A program made the translations under genes and the position numbers. This document shows positions 1-10,074 of a stretch of 64,000 nucleotides of DNA, one piece after another. This stretch comes from Algoriphagus sp. TR-M9 (GTDB taxonomy: Bacteria > Bacteroidota > Bacteroidia > Cytophagales > Cyclobacteriaceae): the NCBI RefSeq assembly GCF_027594545.1, contig NZ_CP115160.1:746001-810000 (forward strand), written 5' to 3'. Position 1 is the stretch's first letter; the number at the start of each line of letters is the position of its first letter. The notes under the pieces are model-generated. The model searched no databases. It was not told where the DNA came from and saw only the letters and a program-made list of their open reading frames with translations.

Positions 1-2
1 GT

Positions 3-782
3 ACGGTAAGCAAGATCAATTTCTACGGCGATGCGCAGGTCGAAATAGTCATGAACGTAGAAGAGGAAGTGGTGGAGTTTATCCGAAAGGACTCTAAAGC
101 CACGCTAAGCTCAGATGGACTGATCGGTAACAAAATCATAGTCATCTATGGGGGGACCACCATGGCTCCGCCTGTGGAAGATGGGGATAGGCTGGAGTCT
201 GTGATGCCATTGGACACGGATCAGATGATGGAAACCTTGCAGGTGAACAATGAGAATCTGGTAGAAATCACCGGTAACCTAAAAAACCTGACCAGCAAAC
301 TAGCTGAAGGTGATGGAATGGTAGGAGCGGCTTTGACGGACTCTTTGATAGCAGAAAACTTCAGAGCAATCGTCAATAACCTCAACCAAACCTCCGAAAA
401 CAGCAAACGGATGATTGCAGAACTTCAAAGCTTCACCGCCAAACTGAACCAGGAAGGTAATTTATTCAATGATTTGGTCAGCGATACCACGATGGCCACA
501 GACCTCAAGCAAACCATGGAAAGTTTCAGACAGGCAGCTGCCAACTCTGAAGAAATGACGCAAAAGCTGAGTGAAATTACCGAGAAGTTGGACGATCCAA
601 ATAATTCTATGGGCATGCTGCTGAACGATCCTGAGTTTGCGCAAACCTTGAAAAGCACTTTGGAAAACACGGATTCTGCTACTTACAACCTGAATCGAGG
701 AATGGAAGCCTTGGAATATACTTGGCCTTTTAACAAAGGATTCAAAAGAAAACAGAAAGCTGAAGCAAAGGAAAACAACTAA
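3..782 (+). CDS. MlaD/MCE-family lipid-transport protein, C-terminal part (5' end outside window)
   Basis: The reading frame is open from the first bases of the window, so this is the last 259 residues of a longer protein. The visible start holds the end of an MCE domain (VEIVMNVEEEVVEFI, then the glycine-containing stretch GLIGNKIIVIYGGT). The rest is long and helical, with repeated Asn/Leu/Lys heptad-like segments (NLVEITGNLKNLTSKLAEGDGM, split here by eye) that suggest coiled coil. It ends in a Lys-rich tail. MCE proteins of this kind form the periplasmic substrate-binding part of ABC lipid transporters that keep outer-membrane asymmetry; the permease and ATPase genes would lie upstream, outside the window. 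A strong hairpin terminator follows directly. The family call is firm; substrate and gene name are not. Confidence 0.8.
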   Translation, partial: TVSKINFYGDAQVEIVMNVEEEVVEFIRKDSKATLSSDGLIGNKIIVIYGGTTMAPPVEDGDRLESVMPLDTDQMMETLQVNNENLVEITGNLKNLTSKLAEGDGMVGAALTDSLIAENFRAIVNNLNQTSENSKRMIAELQSFTAKLNQEGNLFNDLVSDTTMATDLKQTMESFRQAAANSEEMTQKLSEITEKLDDPNNSMGMLLNDPEFAQTLKSTLENTDSATYNLNRGMEALEYTWPFNKGFKRKQKAEAKENN

Positions 783-788
783 AAATCA

Positions 789-817
789 AGCCCTGGAGAA
801 ATTCAGGGCTTTTTATT
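789..817 (+). terminator. Intrinsic terminator after the MCE gene
   Basis: A 7-bp perfect stem (agccctg / cagggct) with an 8-nt loop is followed by a T-rich run. It ends the MCE transcript. The TGA stop of the convergent S41 peptidase gene lies inside it, so it may also serve the minus strand. Confidence 0.8.
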
Positions 818-2185
818 TGCTTTGATCAGGGACAGCGCCTTGTCCAATACAGGATCAAACTCACCCAGCAAGTCATCCAAATTTTTGGATACGGTATAGT
901 CCGGGATCAATCCTCTATTTTGTGTTTCTTGCTGCTTAGAATCAGGGTATTGGATATGGTAGCGGGGCATTCCGATCTTAATACCACTTGCAGGCAGTGT
1001 AACTAACTGGGTGGAGCCAGCCACAAAACCCTCATACCTAGTGCCAGTCTCCTCGCCGATTACTATTGCCTTGCCATATTCTTTGAGATATCTGGCCAAG
1101 GATGCTCCGGCAGAATATGTCTCTCCATCTACTAGCAGAAAAATTGCGCCACCGAAAGCAAACTTGTCTTTCTTTGGGAAAGCATATTTTCTCACTTTTC
1201 CCTCCCAAGAAGTGGTGGTTTTCAGCAGCTCATCGCCTTCTGACTGTAGGATAAAAGGGATCATTTCATCAGCAAACTCATTCCTGCCTCCTGTATTTCC
1301 CCTCAGGTCCACCAGAAGTGTTGAGACCTCGCTTTCATGTACTTTTTTAAAAATATCCTCATAAAACTTAGGGGCTTTAAGCTCATATTTTTCTATGAAC
1401 CTAAAGTCAAAAGTCTTCAACTTCAAAGTCGCAAGCCCATTAGTTATTTTCAGTTCGTAAAAGTCTTGTATGGACTCCTCCTGATTGCTATTAGCTCTAT
1501 CTGGATATCTTTTCCGGTAGTTTTCCAATCTCACCGTACGAACCAATGCGGCAGTTTGGACGGTACGCACTGCGCTGTCATTTGATTTTTTGATTTCTAG
1601 CTCCAAATTCGGATCCTGACTGATGTAAAGCGTGTACATCCAGGCAAAGTTGGACTCTATTTTCGCTCGCTGGTAAGTGACTATATCTCCGTCAGAAGGG
1701 TAGCATTCGTAGAGTTCATTTAAAATCTCCTCGCTGGGCTTGCCATTTATCTGTACTATTTCGTCTCCAGGAGTAAATGCCCCTTCATTAGTCAAGTCTA
1801 ACCTGATCAAAAGCCGTTTGTCTATCACCCAAACCTCAAATGGTAAATAAGGCAATCGATCCTCTACAATAGGCAGGTGCACCTCATCTTCCCAGTTCCC
1901 GAGTAAAAAATGGCCTTCATTGCTTAGCGCAGCTATTTTCGAGATGGTTTTGAAGTGGTCGAATGCATTAGCTTCTTCTGGAGTAGCGGAGATTAGCTGA
2001 TTTGATTTTGCCACAAAATCCGGATTGTAAATTTCCAGAGCAGGATTGTAGGTTTGGATCTGTTTGATCAGAAACTCATAATCCTCAGTAGCTTCCTGAG
2101 CGGTATAGCTTGATTGGGACAGAGCAGCGACTCCTGTGGAGAGCGTGAGTATGATGGCTGAAATGAATTGAAACGCTCGCTTCAT
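803..2185 (-). CDS. S41-family peptidase, secreted
   Basis: A 460-residue protein with a signal peptide (residues 1-23, ending ALSQ). A short PDZ-like segment (GDEIVQINGKP, about 140-150) precedes the S41 fold: LLVDLRGNTGG at 290-300 and TYSAGAS at 356-362, in which Ser358 is the likely nucleophile. S41 enzymes are periplasmic serine proteases related to tail-specific protease and tricorn protease. This form is typical of the many Bacteroidota S41 peptidases with no known substrate. It lies 17 nt downstream of the EEP-family gene on the same strand, so the two are probably co-transcribed. The family is certain from the motifs; the physiological role is unknown. Confidence 0.85.
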   Translation of the reverse strand: MKRAFQFISAIILTLSTGVAALSQSSYTAQEATEDYEFLIKQIQTYNPALEIYNPDFVAKSNQLISATPEEANAFDHFKTISKIAALSNEGHFLLGNWEDEVHLPIVEDRLPYLPFEVWVIDKRLLIRLDLTNEGAFTPGDEIVQINGKPSEEILNELYECYPSDGDIVTYQRAKIESNFAWMYTLYISQDPNLELEIKKSNDSAVRTVQTAALVRTVRLENYRKRYPDRANSNQEESIQDFYELKITNGLATLKLKTFDFRFIEKYELKAPKFYEDIFKKVHESEVSTLLVDLRGNTGGRNEFADEMIPFILQSEGDELLKTTTSWEGKVRKYAFPKKDKFAFGGAIFLLVDGETYSAGASLARYLKEYGKAIVIGEETGTRYEGFVAGSTQLVTLPASGIKIGMPRYHIQYPDSKQQETQNRGLIPDYTVSKNLDDLLGEFDPVLDKALSLIKANKKP

Positions 2186-2202
2186 TGCTTTTGTACGTTA
2201 GG

Positions 2203-3261
2203 TTAATCCTGTTTTTCCTTTCCGTTGGTTATTTTCTCGTTAGCTTCTTCTTTTTCTTCACCGTTTGCCTGCATGGTTTCGGTATTATCCTGCACTGTCA
2301 AAACAGCTTTCATAGAAATAGGAAAGTGGTCCGAGCCAATTCCTTTTTCTACTTTTAGCCCGGCCAGGCCAAAGTGTTTACTGAGAAAGATATGGTCCAG
2401 TGGCCATCTGAATAAAGGCACCTTGGCATGAAAAGTATTGAAAAGCCCTCGTCCACGTCGTGGGTCAGCCATTTCCGAAATTTTGAGAAACAACTCCGTA
2501 GTATAACTCCAGGCGACGTCATTGAGATCTCCTATGACCAGGGTAGGTTTTTGGTTTTGCTTGGATTTTTTACCGACGATCAGAATTTCAGCATCTCTTT
2601 CAGTACTCTCCGTATTTTCCCCAGGTACAGGAGGAGTGGGGTGGATCGCATATAGGGTAATTATTTCCCCATTTCGAAGCTTCATATCTAACTCCAGCGA
2701 GGGGATTTCCTCATCTATGAGGTAATGAATTTCCTGTTTAAGGATTTCCAGTTTGGAGTAAAAAAGTAATCCATACGTATTATCCAGTGGGATTTTGATG
2801 CAATAAGGATAGTGCTTTTCAATGCTGGACATGCCATTTTCCCAGGCTTTGTCTGTTTCTACCAGGAAAACTACATCAGGCTTCGTTCCATCTACCAAGT
2901 TTACAGCCTTTTGATAGTTTTCATTGTATTGGTACACATTACCAACCAACAGATGAATACCCCGGCTTTGGTCAAATGGAACGGTTTCGATCATTTTTTT
3001 ACCCAAGATGGTGAAAGGCAGGACTTTACCTGCAAGATAAATCGCGCAAAATAGCAAGGCTCCCATCCAGAGCTGTGGTTCGTATCCCTGAGCTTGCTCT
3101 AAAAACAACAGCCATAGCCCAGCTAAAATCAAAATGATTACCATTTTCTGTAGCCTTGGGTAGTCAAAAACCCGAACCCACCAGTAGTCCCATTTGACCA
3201 AAGGAAAAAAAGTGGCGAAGATAAAAAACGCACTAAAAGTCCTTAAGAGTAATTCTCCCAT
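2203..3261 (-). CDS. Endonuclease/exonuclease/phosphatase (EEP) family membrane protein
   Basis: 352 residues. Three hydrophobic segments occupy about residues 1-95, followed by an EEP (DNase I-like) domain from about 100 to 325. Family motifs seen are GNVYQYN near the domain start, DVVFLVETD (catalytic Glu), VIGDLND (Asp/Asn pair) and GIGSDHFPI (Asp-His). The C-terminal 30 residues are a charged Glu/Lys/Asn-rich tail. Related bacterial proteins are often annotated as EEP domain-containing membrane proteins; the substrate (phosphoester, sphingolipid or nucleic acid) cannot be read from sequence. It is the upstream gene of a likely two-gene unit with the S41 peptidase. Confidence 0.8.
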   Translation of the reverse strand: MGELLLRTFSAFFIFATFFPLVKWDYWWVRVFDYPRLQKMVIILILAGLWLLFLEQAQGYEPQLWMGALLFCAIYLAGKVLPFTILGKKMIETVPFDQSRGIHLLVGNVYQYNENYQKAVNLVDGTKPDVVFLVETDKAWENGMSSIEKHYPYCIKIPLDNTYGLLFYSKLEILKQEIHYLIDEEIPSLELDMKLRNGEIITLYAIHPTPPVPGENTESTERDAEILIVGKKSKQNQKPTLVIGDLNDVAWSYTTELFLKISEMADPRRGRGLFNTFHAKVPLFRWPLDHIFLSKHFGLAGLKVEKGIGSDHFPISMKAVLTVQDNTETMQANGEEKEEANEKITNGKEKQD

Positions 3262-3412
3262 TTATTTTCTGATTTCTTATGTTATCTTAAAGATGTGCAA
3301 ATAAGTCAATTATTGGCAAGACTTTAGGATCCATTCAAAATAGATGGAATTTCATCTGCCCATTTTGGGTTACATAATAGAATCTTTTTTTCACTTTAGC
3401 CTCACTTAGATT

Positions 3413-6190
3413 ATGAGTCAAGACCCTTTCCAAATCAAATCTACCTTAAAAACTGCAGCAGGAGATCATACTTATTGGAGTTTGGAAAAACTTCAAGCAA
3501 ATGGTCATTCAGTTAAGCATTTGCCCTTTTCTATCAGAATCTTATTGGAAAATGCCTTAAGGAATTTCGATGACTTCGCCATTACCAAGGAGCATCTGGA
3601 GACTTTAATGAACTGGTCACCCAAGCCCTCAGACAAAGACATTCCCTATAAACCTGCCCGGGTATTGATGCAGGATTTCACCGGGGTGCCAGCCGTGGTT
3701 GACATCGCTTCCCTGAGATCGGAAGCCCACAGAAAAGGTAAAAATGCAAATGAAATCAATCCGCTGATCCCAGTAGACCTCGTGATCGATCACTCTGTTC
3801 AGGTGGATTATTTTGGGACCAATTATTCCTACCAAAAAAATGTAGAGGTAGAATATGAGCGGAATTCAGAGCGCTATAAGTTCTTGAAATGGGCACAAAA
3901 AACCTTTAATAATTTTTCTGTGGTACCTCCGGGAATGGGGATTTGCCATCAGGTCAATCTAGAGTATTTGGCTCAGGGAGTGATCAAGCGCGACGGAATG
4001 GTATTTCCGGACACCCTAGTCGGGACTGATTCGCATACCCCAATGGTCAATGGTATTGGCGTAGTGGGATGGGGAGTAGGAGGCATAGAAGCAGAGGCAG
4101 CCATTCTCGGTCAGCCGATTTACTTTATCATGCCAGAGGTGGTTGGTTTGAAGCTGACCGGAGAATTACCGGCAGGTACCACTGCTACGGATATGGTGTT
4201 GACCATTACCGAATTGCTGAGAAAGCATGGTGTAGTGGGTAAATTTGTAGAAGTCTATGGCCCGGGCTTGGATCACCTTTCAGTGCCGGATCGTGCCACC
4301 ATATCAAACATGTCTCCGGAGTTTGGGTGTACAGTCACCTATTTCCCCATTGATGACCGCACTTTGGATTATATGGGCAAAACCAATAGATCTGAAGAAC
4401 AGATTAAGCTGGTGGAGGATTACTGCAAGGCGAATATGCTTTGGAGAAAGGACGAAGACCTGATCCAGTACAGCTCTGTAGTAGAACTTGATTTGGGTAC
4501 GGTGGAATCTACTGTTTCTGGACCAAAACGTCCGCAGGATAAGATATTGGTGAGAAACTTCAAGCCGAAATTTGAAGAATTACTTCAGTCCGTGCATGGC
4601 CGGGAATACATCCCCATAGATAAAAGAGAGCAAGTAGCCCGTTTTGTAGAAGAAGGGGGAGGGCAAACTGAAGATCAATCCCATGAAAAAGCTCCTGCAG
4701 AAACCGAAATCAAAACTCAGGTCAAAAATGGTTTGAAGACGGTTTCAGTGAAGCTTCATAACGAAAAATTTGAATTATATGACGGGTCTATAGTTATCGC
4801 TGCGATTACTTCCTGTACCAATACATCCAATCCTTCGGTGATGCTGGGAGCAGGTTTGGTAGCGAGGAAAGCCAGAGAACTCGGACTGGACGTGAAGCCT
4901 TGGGTAAAAACATCTCTTGCACCTGGATCAAAAGTAGTGACGGATTACTTGGAAAAATCCGAGCTTTTGGAAGACCTGGAGGCTTTGAAATTCCATACCG
5001 TAGGCTATGGGTGTACTTCCTGTATAGGCAATTCGGGGCCACTTCCTAGGCATATTGCGCAGGCTGTGGAGGACAATGACCTGGTGGTCGCTTCAGTGCT
5101 GTCCGGAAACAGGAACTTTGAGGCCAGAGTACATCCTCAGGTGAAGATGAACTACCTGATGTCACCTATGCTGGTGGTGGTGTATGCCATTGCAGGGCGT
5201 GTAGATGTGGATTTATACAACGAGCCGATTGGTTATGATCCGAACCTGGAGCCGGTTTATATGAAGGATATTTGGCCTACCAATGAAGAAATAGCAGAAG
5301 TAGCTCGTAAAGTTTTGACTCCTGGAGATTATCAGAAAAACTACGGGGAAATTTTCGAAGGAAATGAAATTTGGAGAGAACTGCAATCCGGTGAAGGTGA
5401 GATTTACCCTTGGGATGAAAAAAGCACCTACATCAAGGAAGCGCCTTTTTTCAAAGGAATTTCTGTAGATGTGCCTGAGCCAAAAGATATACAGAATGCC
5501 AGGGTGCTTTTGAAATTGGGGGATTCCATCACCACAGACCATATTTCACCTGCGGGTTCTTTCAGACCTGATACCCCTGCTGGAAAATACCTCAATGGAA
5601 GAGGGGTGGAGCGACCTGATTTCAACTCCTATGGTTCCCGGAGAGGTAATGACGAAGTGATGGTGCGAGGCACCTTTGCCAATGTACGGATCAAAAACCA
5701 GCTGAGTACTCAGGAAGGGGGATACACCACCTACATTCCTACCAATGAAGAAATGTCTGTTTTTGAGGCTTCGGAAAAATATCAGGCAGCAAATGTTCCT
5801 TTGGTAGTGTTGGCCGGCAAGGAATACGGTTCTGGATCCTCTAGAGACTGGGCAGCAAAAGGTACCAACCTGCTAGGAATTAAAGCAGTGATCGCTGAAA
5901 GTTACGAACGGATTCACCGTAGCAATCTGGTAGGAATGGGAGTGCTGCCACTTCAATTTATGCCAGGGGAAAATGCAGATAGTCTAGGCCTAACCGGTAA
6001 AGAGGAGTTCAGTATTTCAGGAATTGAATCTGGTTTAACTCCCTCGCAGAAGTTTGATGTGCTGGTTAAGTCTGAGACGGGAGAGAAGAAAATTCAGGTC
6101 GTATCCCGTTTGGATTCAGCTGTAGAAATTGCTTATTACAAGCATGGAGGGATATTGAATTATGTGTTGCGGGACTTCCTGAAGGATTAA
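3413..6190 (+). CDS. acnA: Aconitate hydratase A
   Basis: A 925-residue aconitase of the AcnA/IRP1 type, which interconverts citrate and isocitrate in the TCA cycle. The three 4Fe-4S ligands are visible: Cys468 in SCTNTSNPS, and Cys534 and Cys537 in GCTSCIGNSG. Other family signatures are GTDSHTPMVNG, GDSITTDHISPAG, SRRGNDEVMVRGTFAN and GKEYGSGSSRDWAAKG in the C-terminal swivel domain. Length is close to the usual 890-930. The ATG start is followed directly by the conserved N-terminus (FQIKSTLKT). It stands alone between a divergent gene on the left and a terminator on the right. Cytoplasmic. No anomalies seen. Confidence 0.97.
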   Translation: MSQDPFQIKSTLKTAAGDHTYWSLEKLQANGHSVKHLPFSIRILLENALRNFDDFAITKEHLETLMNWSPKPSDKDIPYKPARVLMQDFTGVPAVVDIASLRSEAHRKGKNANEINPLIPVDLVIDHSVQVDYFGTNYSYQKNVEVEYERNSERYKFLKWAQKTFNNFSVVPPGMGICHQVNLEYLAQGVIKRDGMVFPDTLVGTDSHTPMVNGIGVVGWGVGGIEAEAAILGQPIYFIMPEVVGLKLTGELPAGTTATDMVLTITELLRKHGVVGKFVEVYGPGLDHLSVPDRATISNMSPEFGCTVTYFPIDDRTLDYMGKTNRSEEQIKLVEDYCKANMLWRKDEDLIQYSSVVELDLGTVESTVSGPKRPQDKILVRNFKPKFEELLQSVHGREYIPIDKREQVARFVEEGGGQTEDQSHEKAPAETEIKTQVKNGLKTVSVKLHNEKFELYDGSIVIAAITSCTNTSNPSVMLGAGLVARKARELGLDVKPWVKTSLAPGSKVVTDYLEKSELLEDLEALKFHTVGYGCTSCIGNSGPLPRHIAQAVEDNDLVVASVLSGNRNFEARVHPQVKMNYLMSPMLVVVYAIAGRVDVDLYNEPIGYDPNLEPVYMKDIWPTNEEIAEVARKVLTPGDYQKNYGEIFEGNEIWRELQSGEGEIYPWDEKSTYIKEAPFFKGISVDVPEPKDIQNARVLLKLGDSITTDHISPAGSFRPDTPAGKYLNGRGVERPDFNSYGSRRGNDEVMVRGTFANVRIKNQLSTQEGGYTTYIPTNEEMSVFEASEKYQAANVPLVVLAGKEYGSGSSRDWAAKGTNLLGIKAVIAESYERIHRSNLVGMGVLPLQFMPGENADSLGLTGKEEFSISGIESGLTPSQKFDVLVKSETGEKKIQVVSRLDSAVEIAYYKHGGILNYVLRDFLKD

Positions 6191-6254
6191 AATAGTTGGG
6201 TGTATGATGTCGGGTGACCGATGTGGAAATCCTTAGTTTTGATAGTTGTAATGA

Positions 6255-6287
6255 GAAAAACCCGTCAGCAGTGGCGGGTTTTTCTTT
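6255..6287 (+). terminator. Bidirectional terminator between acnA and the TonB-C gene
   Basis: A 9-bp stem (aaaaacccg / cgggttttt) with a 10-nt loop has A-rich flanks on one side and T-rich flanks on the other, so it can end both the acnA transcript and the convergent minus-strand transcript. Confidence 0.85.
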
Positions 6288-7031
6288 TCAACTCAATTTA
6301 AATCTGATTGGGATGTAGAGCCAGGATTCCACCAAATTTCCCTCTGGATCCTTTCCTGCAAAATACTTGCCCTGATAAGCTCTAGTTACTCTAATGGCTT
6401 CTTCGGATAAATGCTTACTCAGCCCTGCAGGGTTGGCCACCTCTAGGGTATGCAGCTCACCATCAGTAGAGATTAAAAGCGCGAGAACCACTGTTCCTTC
6501 TTCTCCCAATCTACGTGATTGGCTGGGATATCGCAGATTATTTACCAAGTGCTTAGTCCACTCCTCCTGATTTACATGCGGGGAAGCTGCCAACGGATCA
6601 TGGTCCGAAAGTATGGGTTTGTCTACTCCAGGTAGCGATGTTTCGTATTTTCTATCCGCAGTCAAAACGCTTTCACCTATGAATTCACCGTTATCGAAAT
6701 ACTGGATAAGATACCTTCCATTTGCTAGGTTCTTCACCTTTTTGGAGATTAACTCCCCTTGTGCGTTGTAGGTTTCGGTTAATTCTTCTTCAAACTGCCC
6801 TTCTTCGTTGAAGGATACTTTGATGATTTTCTCAAGCTGATTACTTAGCGTAAATACACGTGTAATGGAGTTGCCATCTGCTGATTCCACACACACAGAT
6901 TTATAAGCATAAGCCGAATTGTCACTGGTAGGAAACATGTGTTGGTTTAGAAAGGTAATATTGCGCTCCTGCGCTAAAGTCTGGCCGGTAAAAGAGATTA
7001 GAAAAAGAAGGAAATAGAGCGTTGATCGCAT
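6288..7031 (-). CDS. TonB C-terminal domain protein, secreted
   Basis: 247 residues with a signal peptide (1-20, ending TLAQ). Residues about 35-125 hold MORN-like or RHS-like short motifs (YNAQGELISKKV, YFDNGEFIGES) often seen in Bacteroidota TonB-C proteins. The last 100 residues match a TonB C-terminal domain: WTKHLVNNLRYPSQSR, GTVVLALLISTDGEL, and the end WLYIPIRFKLS. No N-terminal membrane anchor beyond the signal peptide is visible, so it is not a canonical energy-transducing TonB. The role is unknown. It is a single gene convergent with acnA. Confidence 0.75.
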   Translation of the reverse strand: MRSTLYFLLFLISFTGQTLAQERNITFLNQHMFPTSDNSAYAYKSVCVESADGNSITRVFTLSNQLEKIIKVSFNEEGQFEEELTETYNAQGELISKKVKNLANGRYLIQYFDNGEFIGESVLTADRKYETSLPGVDKPILSDHDPLAASPHVNQEEWTKHLVNNLRYPSQSRRLGEEGTVVLALLISTDGELHTLEVANPAGLSKHLSEEAIRVTRAYQGKYFAGKDPEGNLVESWLYIPIRFKLS

Positions 7032-7200
7032 GTTTTTATCGAATTAATAATTGCGTTTAAAAATAGTTCTTCTAGGATTTATTAAAAATAAAAAATGATA
7101 TTTAGTCAAGTGGAAAATCCTAATTCACTTGATTTGGGGTAATCTCCTTTTGCTGGGATAGGGTTTCAGCTAAAAGCCTTTCATCCCAGCGGATAAGTCT

Positions 7201-7208
7201 TATTTTTG
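7201..7208 (+). promoter_or_regulatory. -7 promoter element for pgi
   Basis: TATTTTTG matches the Bacteroidota -7 consensus TAnnTTTG and lies 26 nt before the pgi ATG. No clear -33 TTG is seen at the right distance. Confidence 0.45.
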
Positions 7209-7234
7209 TCTCTTTATCCTATTAAAACCAAGAA

Positions 7235-8878
7235 ATGAACGCAATCAATCCCACTACAACCCCAGCATGGGCACGGCTACAGCAGCTTGCTCAGGATCAT
7301 AAAAACATGACTATTCTATCTCAGTTTGAAGAGCGGGAACGCTTTGAAAGGCTGAGCATTTCACTAGAAGATATTCTGGTAGATTATTCCAAAAATAGGT
7401 TAAACCAGGATATTTTGGACGCACTTTTTGACCTGGCCCGTGAGTGCAGACTGCATGATGCTATAGAAGATATGTTTAACGGAAAAGCTATCAACAGAAC
7501 TGAAGACCGGGCAGTAATGCACACTGCGCTGAGAAACCGCAGCGCTGAGGAAGCCTTTGTAGATGGCAAAGATGTTATGAAAGATGTGAATGCAGTCCTG
7601 GCCAAAATGAAGACCTTTGCTGACAAAATCCAAAATAAGCAATGGTTGGGCTATACAGGAAAGCCAATCAAATCCTTAGTGAATATAGGAATCGGGGGTT
7701 CAGATCTGGGGCCGGTGATGGTGACTGAGGCCTTGAAGCCATACCAAAACCCTGACATAGAGTGCTTCTTTGTATCCAATGTAGACGGGACGCATATCGC
7801 CGAAACGCTTAAAAAAGTAGATCCAGAGACCACGCTTTTTTTCATTGCTTCTAAAACCTTTACTACACAGGAAACCATGACCAATGCGCATACAGCACGT
7901 GATTGGTTTTTGGGACATGCCAAAGATGAAGCAGCAGTAGCCAAACATTTCGTGGCACTTTCTACCAATGCCGAGTCCGTTTCAGAGTTTGGAATTGATA
8001 CCCAAAATATGTTTGAGTTTTGGGATTGGGTAGGAGGAAGATATTCCCTTTGGTCTGCGATCGGGTTGCCAATTGCCTGTACGATTGGGTTTGATAACTT
8101 CGAGCAACTGCTTGCAGGTGCGCATGCGATGGATAAGCATTTCCGCCATGCTCAGTTTGATCGAAATATCCCGGTTGTCCTGGCAATGATCGGCATCTGG
8201 AATACCAATTTCCTAGGGGCAAGTTCAGAGGCTATCCTTCCTTACGACCAGTATATGCATAGATTTGCGGCTTATTTCCAGCAGGGAAATATGGAGAGCA
8301 ATGGCAAATACGTAAGTCGATCAGGCAAAAAAGTAAGTTACACCACTGGTCCGATCATTTGGGGTGAACCGGGAACCAACGGACAGCATGCTTTTTATCA
8401 GTTAATTCATCAAGGCACGCATTTGATTCCTTGCGATTTTATAGCTCCGGCGATTTCGCACAATCCGGTGGGAGATCATCATCAGAAGTTACTATCCAAC
8501 TTCTTTGCACAGACGGAGGCTTTGATGAAAGGAAAATCTCTGAGCGAAGTGAAGGCTGAAATGAAAGCCGCAGGCAAACGTGATCAGGAGATTGAAGAGA
8601 TAGCACCGCATAGGGTATTTGAAGGTAATAGACCTACGAATTCTATTTTGGTAAAAAAAGTCACTCCTTATACACTGGGGGCACTTATTGCCATGTATGA
8701 GCATAAAATCTTCGTACAAGGTGTAATTTGGGATATTTTCAGCTTCGACCAGTGGGGGGTAGAATTAGGAAAGGTATTGGCTAAAGGTATTTTGCCAGAG
8801 CTTGCTGGAGAGGAGGAGATCAGTGCTCATGATGGGTCTACTAACGGCCTGATCAATGCGTATAAAAAAATGAGGTAA
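7235..8878 (+). CDS. pgi: Glucose-6-phosphate isomerase
   Basis: A 547-residue cytoplasmic enzyme that interconverts glucose-6-phosphate and fructose-6-phosphate. Family signatures seen are [16 protein letters not shown] (phosphate binding), [36 protein letters not shown] (catalytic Glu) and [15 protein letters not shown] (catalytic His). The C-terminus holds the [11 protein letters not shown] signature. Length agrees with the long E. coli-type enzyme. It is monocistronic, with a -7 element upstream and a strong terminator downstream. Confidence 0.97.
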   Translation: MNAINPTTTPAWARLQQLAQDHKNMTILSQFEERERFERLSISLEDILVDYSKNRLNQDILDALFDLARECRLHDAIEDMFNGKAINRTEDRAVMHTALRNRSAEEAFVDGKDVMKDVNAVLAKMKTFADKIQNKQWLGYTGKPIKSLVNIGIGGSDLGPVMVTEALKPYQNPDIECFFVSNVDGTHIAETLKKVDPETTLFFIASKTFTTQETMTNAHTARDWFLGHAKDEAAVAKHFVALSTNAESVSEFGIDTQNMFEFWDWVGGRYSLWSAIGLPIACTIGFDNFEQLLAGAHAMDKHFRHAQFDRNIPVVLAMIGIWNTNFLGASSEAILPYDQYMHRFAAYFQQGNMESNGKYVSRSGKKVSYTTGPIIWGEPGTNGQHAFYQLIHQGTHLIPCDFIAPAISHNPVGDHHQKLLSNFFAQTEALMKGKSLSEVKAEMKAAGKRDQEIEEIAPHRVFEGNRPTNSILVKKVTPYTLGALIAMYEHKIFVQGVIWDIFSFDQWGVELGKVLAKGILPELAGEEEISAHDGSTNGLINAYKKMR

Positions 8879-8902
8879 CGCCCTTCCATCTGCAATATTA
8901 GG

Positions 8903-8935
8903 AGCCGATGAAATTTTGTTTCATCGGCTTTTTTG
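8903..8935 (+). terminator. Intrinsic terminator after pgi
   Basis: An 11-bp perfect stem (agccgatgaaa / tttcatcggct) with a 5-nt loop is followed by six T residues. Confidence 0.9.
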
Positions 8936-9119
8936 TTGAATTAATTTTTATGGATATCCGATTTCTTACCGGTAGCGAGAGGAATTATAGGATAAGGTTT
9001 TTTCTACGTGCTGTGGGCAGTGAATTGTCTTAGGTGGACGATTATCTGCTACTATCTAACCACATTCTTTAACTGCTGGTAGCATTGCGGATAATCAGAT
9101 TAATTTTTAATTTCCGTAA

Positions 9120-9572
9120 ATGATTACTCTTATTCGTACTGAATCTTCTCATCCTGATTTTATAAAGCTGGTCAGGCTTTTGGATGCTTATCTTGCCGAA
9201 AAGGACGGTGATGAGCATGAGTTTTACCATCAGTTCAATTCCATTGATTCATTGCAATATGTAGTGATCTGCTATGAGGGGGAAGTTGCGGTGGCCTGTG
9301 GAGCTATCAAGCCATTCGATGAAAGTGCTATGGAAGTGAAGCGCATGTTTTGTTTGCCTGAGGCAAGAGGAAGAGACATTGCTAGCAAAGTCTTGAATGA
9401 GCTGGAAAAGTGGGCTTTGGAACTCGACTTTTCTGCTTGTGTGCTGGAAACTGGAAAGCGACAGGTGGAAGCTGTAGGATTTTACCAAAAGCAGGGGTAT
9501 ATCAAAACACTGAACTACGGTCAATATGTTGGGGTAGAGAACAGTCTTTGTTTTCGAAAAGAGATGAACTAG
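9120..9572 (+). CDS. GNAT-family N-acetyltransferase
   Basis: 150 residues with the GNAT fold. Motif A, the acetyl-CoA binding loop, is recognisable around residues 75-100 (VKRMFCLPEARGRDIASKVL). The C-terminal GFYQKQGY element is typical of the family. The acceptor substrate cannot be inferred. The last 92 bp of the gene and the 17 bp after it are repeated almost exactly at 11441-11549. The gene is therefore probably the original left neighbour of gldH before the 1.85-kb insert entered. Confidence 0.8.
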   Translation: MITLIRTESSHPDFIKLVRLLDAYLAEKDGDEHEFYHQFNSIDSLQYVVICYEGEVAVACGAIKPFDESAMEVKRMFCLPEARGRDIASKVLNELEKWALELDFSACVLETGKRQVEAVGFYQKQGYIKTLNYGQYVGVENSLCFRKEMN

Positions 9573-9589
9573 CTGGTTTTGAGTTATTT
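9481..9589 (+). repeat. 109-bp direct repeat, left copy
   Basis: Identical to 11441-11549 except for one base (C at 9546, T at 11506). This copy forms the 3' end of the intact GNAT gene plus 17 bp downstream. Confidence 0.95.
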
Positions 9590-9688
9590 CAGATGTATTG
9601 TCTCAATTCTTGACTACTTTATCTTCCATTGTGGCTCTATTCCAAGTAAATCTGTTTATCAAACGGGAATTAAAGCAGATGCTACCAA

Positions 9689-9718
9689 TTTGTTAGCTTT
9701 ATAATGATTTTACTGTTG
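9689..9718 (+). promoter_or_regulatory. Promoter for the small secreted peptide gene
   Basis: A -33 TTTG (9689-9692) is followed after 18 nt by TACTGTTG (9711-9718), one mismatch from TAnnTTTG. The predicted leader before the ATG at 9769 is about 45 nt. Confidence 0.5.
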
Positions 9719-9768
9719 TTTTTTCGAGTTTTTTTTAAGGCATCTTAAACTTTTAAAAATTAAATATT

Positions 9769-10062
9769 ATGAAGAAAAGACTTATTCAATTGTCAGGAAT
9801 TTCAATGATTGTATTGATTTCGCTTATTTTTGTGGATATGCGAAGTGATGATTTGGAGCCTATGAGTATTTCCTCAGTTATTATCCAAAATGCAAATGCT
9901 TATCAGGATCCTATTTATGTAGCTTGCCCAGGAACTGAAGTGGCATTAAATCATCCTCAGCAATATTATCATTATGAAATAGGGCCTCTTGGCATTCCTA
10001 GAAGGGTAGATACTTTCATTTGTGAAGATGGGGGATGGTGTTGTCCTATGGAGTGGGCATAG
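9769..10062 (+). CDS. Small secreted Cys-rich peptide, NVEALA-like
   Basis: 97 residues. A hydrophobic N-terminus (KKRLIQLSGISMIVLISLIF) looks like a signal or leader peptide. It is followed by the segment IIQNANAYQDP, which resembles the NVEALA leader motif of short Bacteroidota secreted peptides. The mature part has four cysteines: one in VACPGTEV, one in FICEDGG and the pair in WCCP near the C-terminus. NVEALA-type peptides are often encoded beside 6-bladed propeller lipoproteins, as here. Function unknown. The gene has its own promoter and is closed by a 13-bp hairpin terminator. The NVEALA link rests on a loose motif match and gene order. Confidence 0.6.
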   Translation: MKKRLIQLSGISMIVLISLIFVDMRSDDLEPMSISSVIIQNANAYQDPIYVACPGTEVALNHPQQYYHYEIGPLGIPRRVDTFICEDGGWCCPMEWA

Positions 10063-10074
10063 TTTGTTATTCTC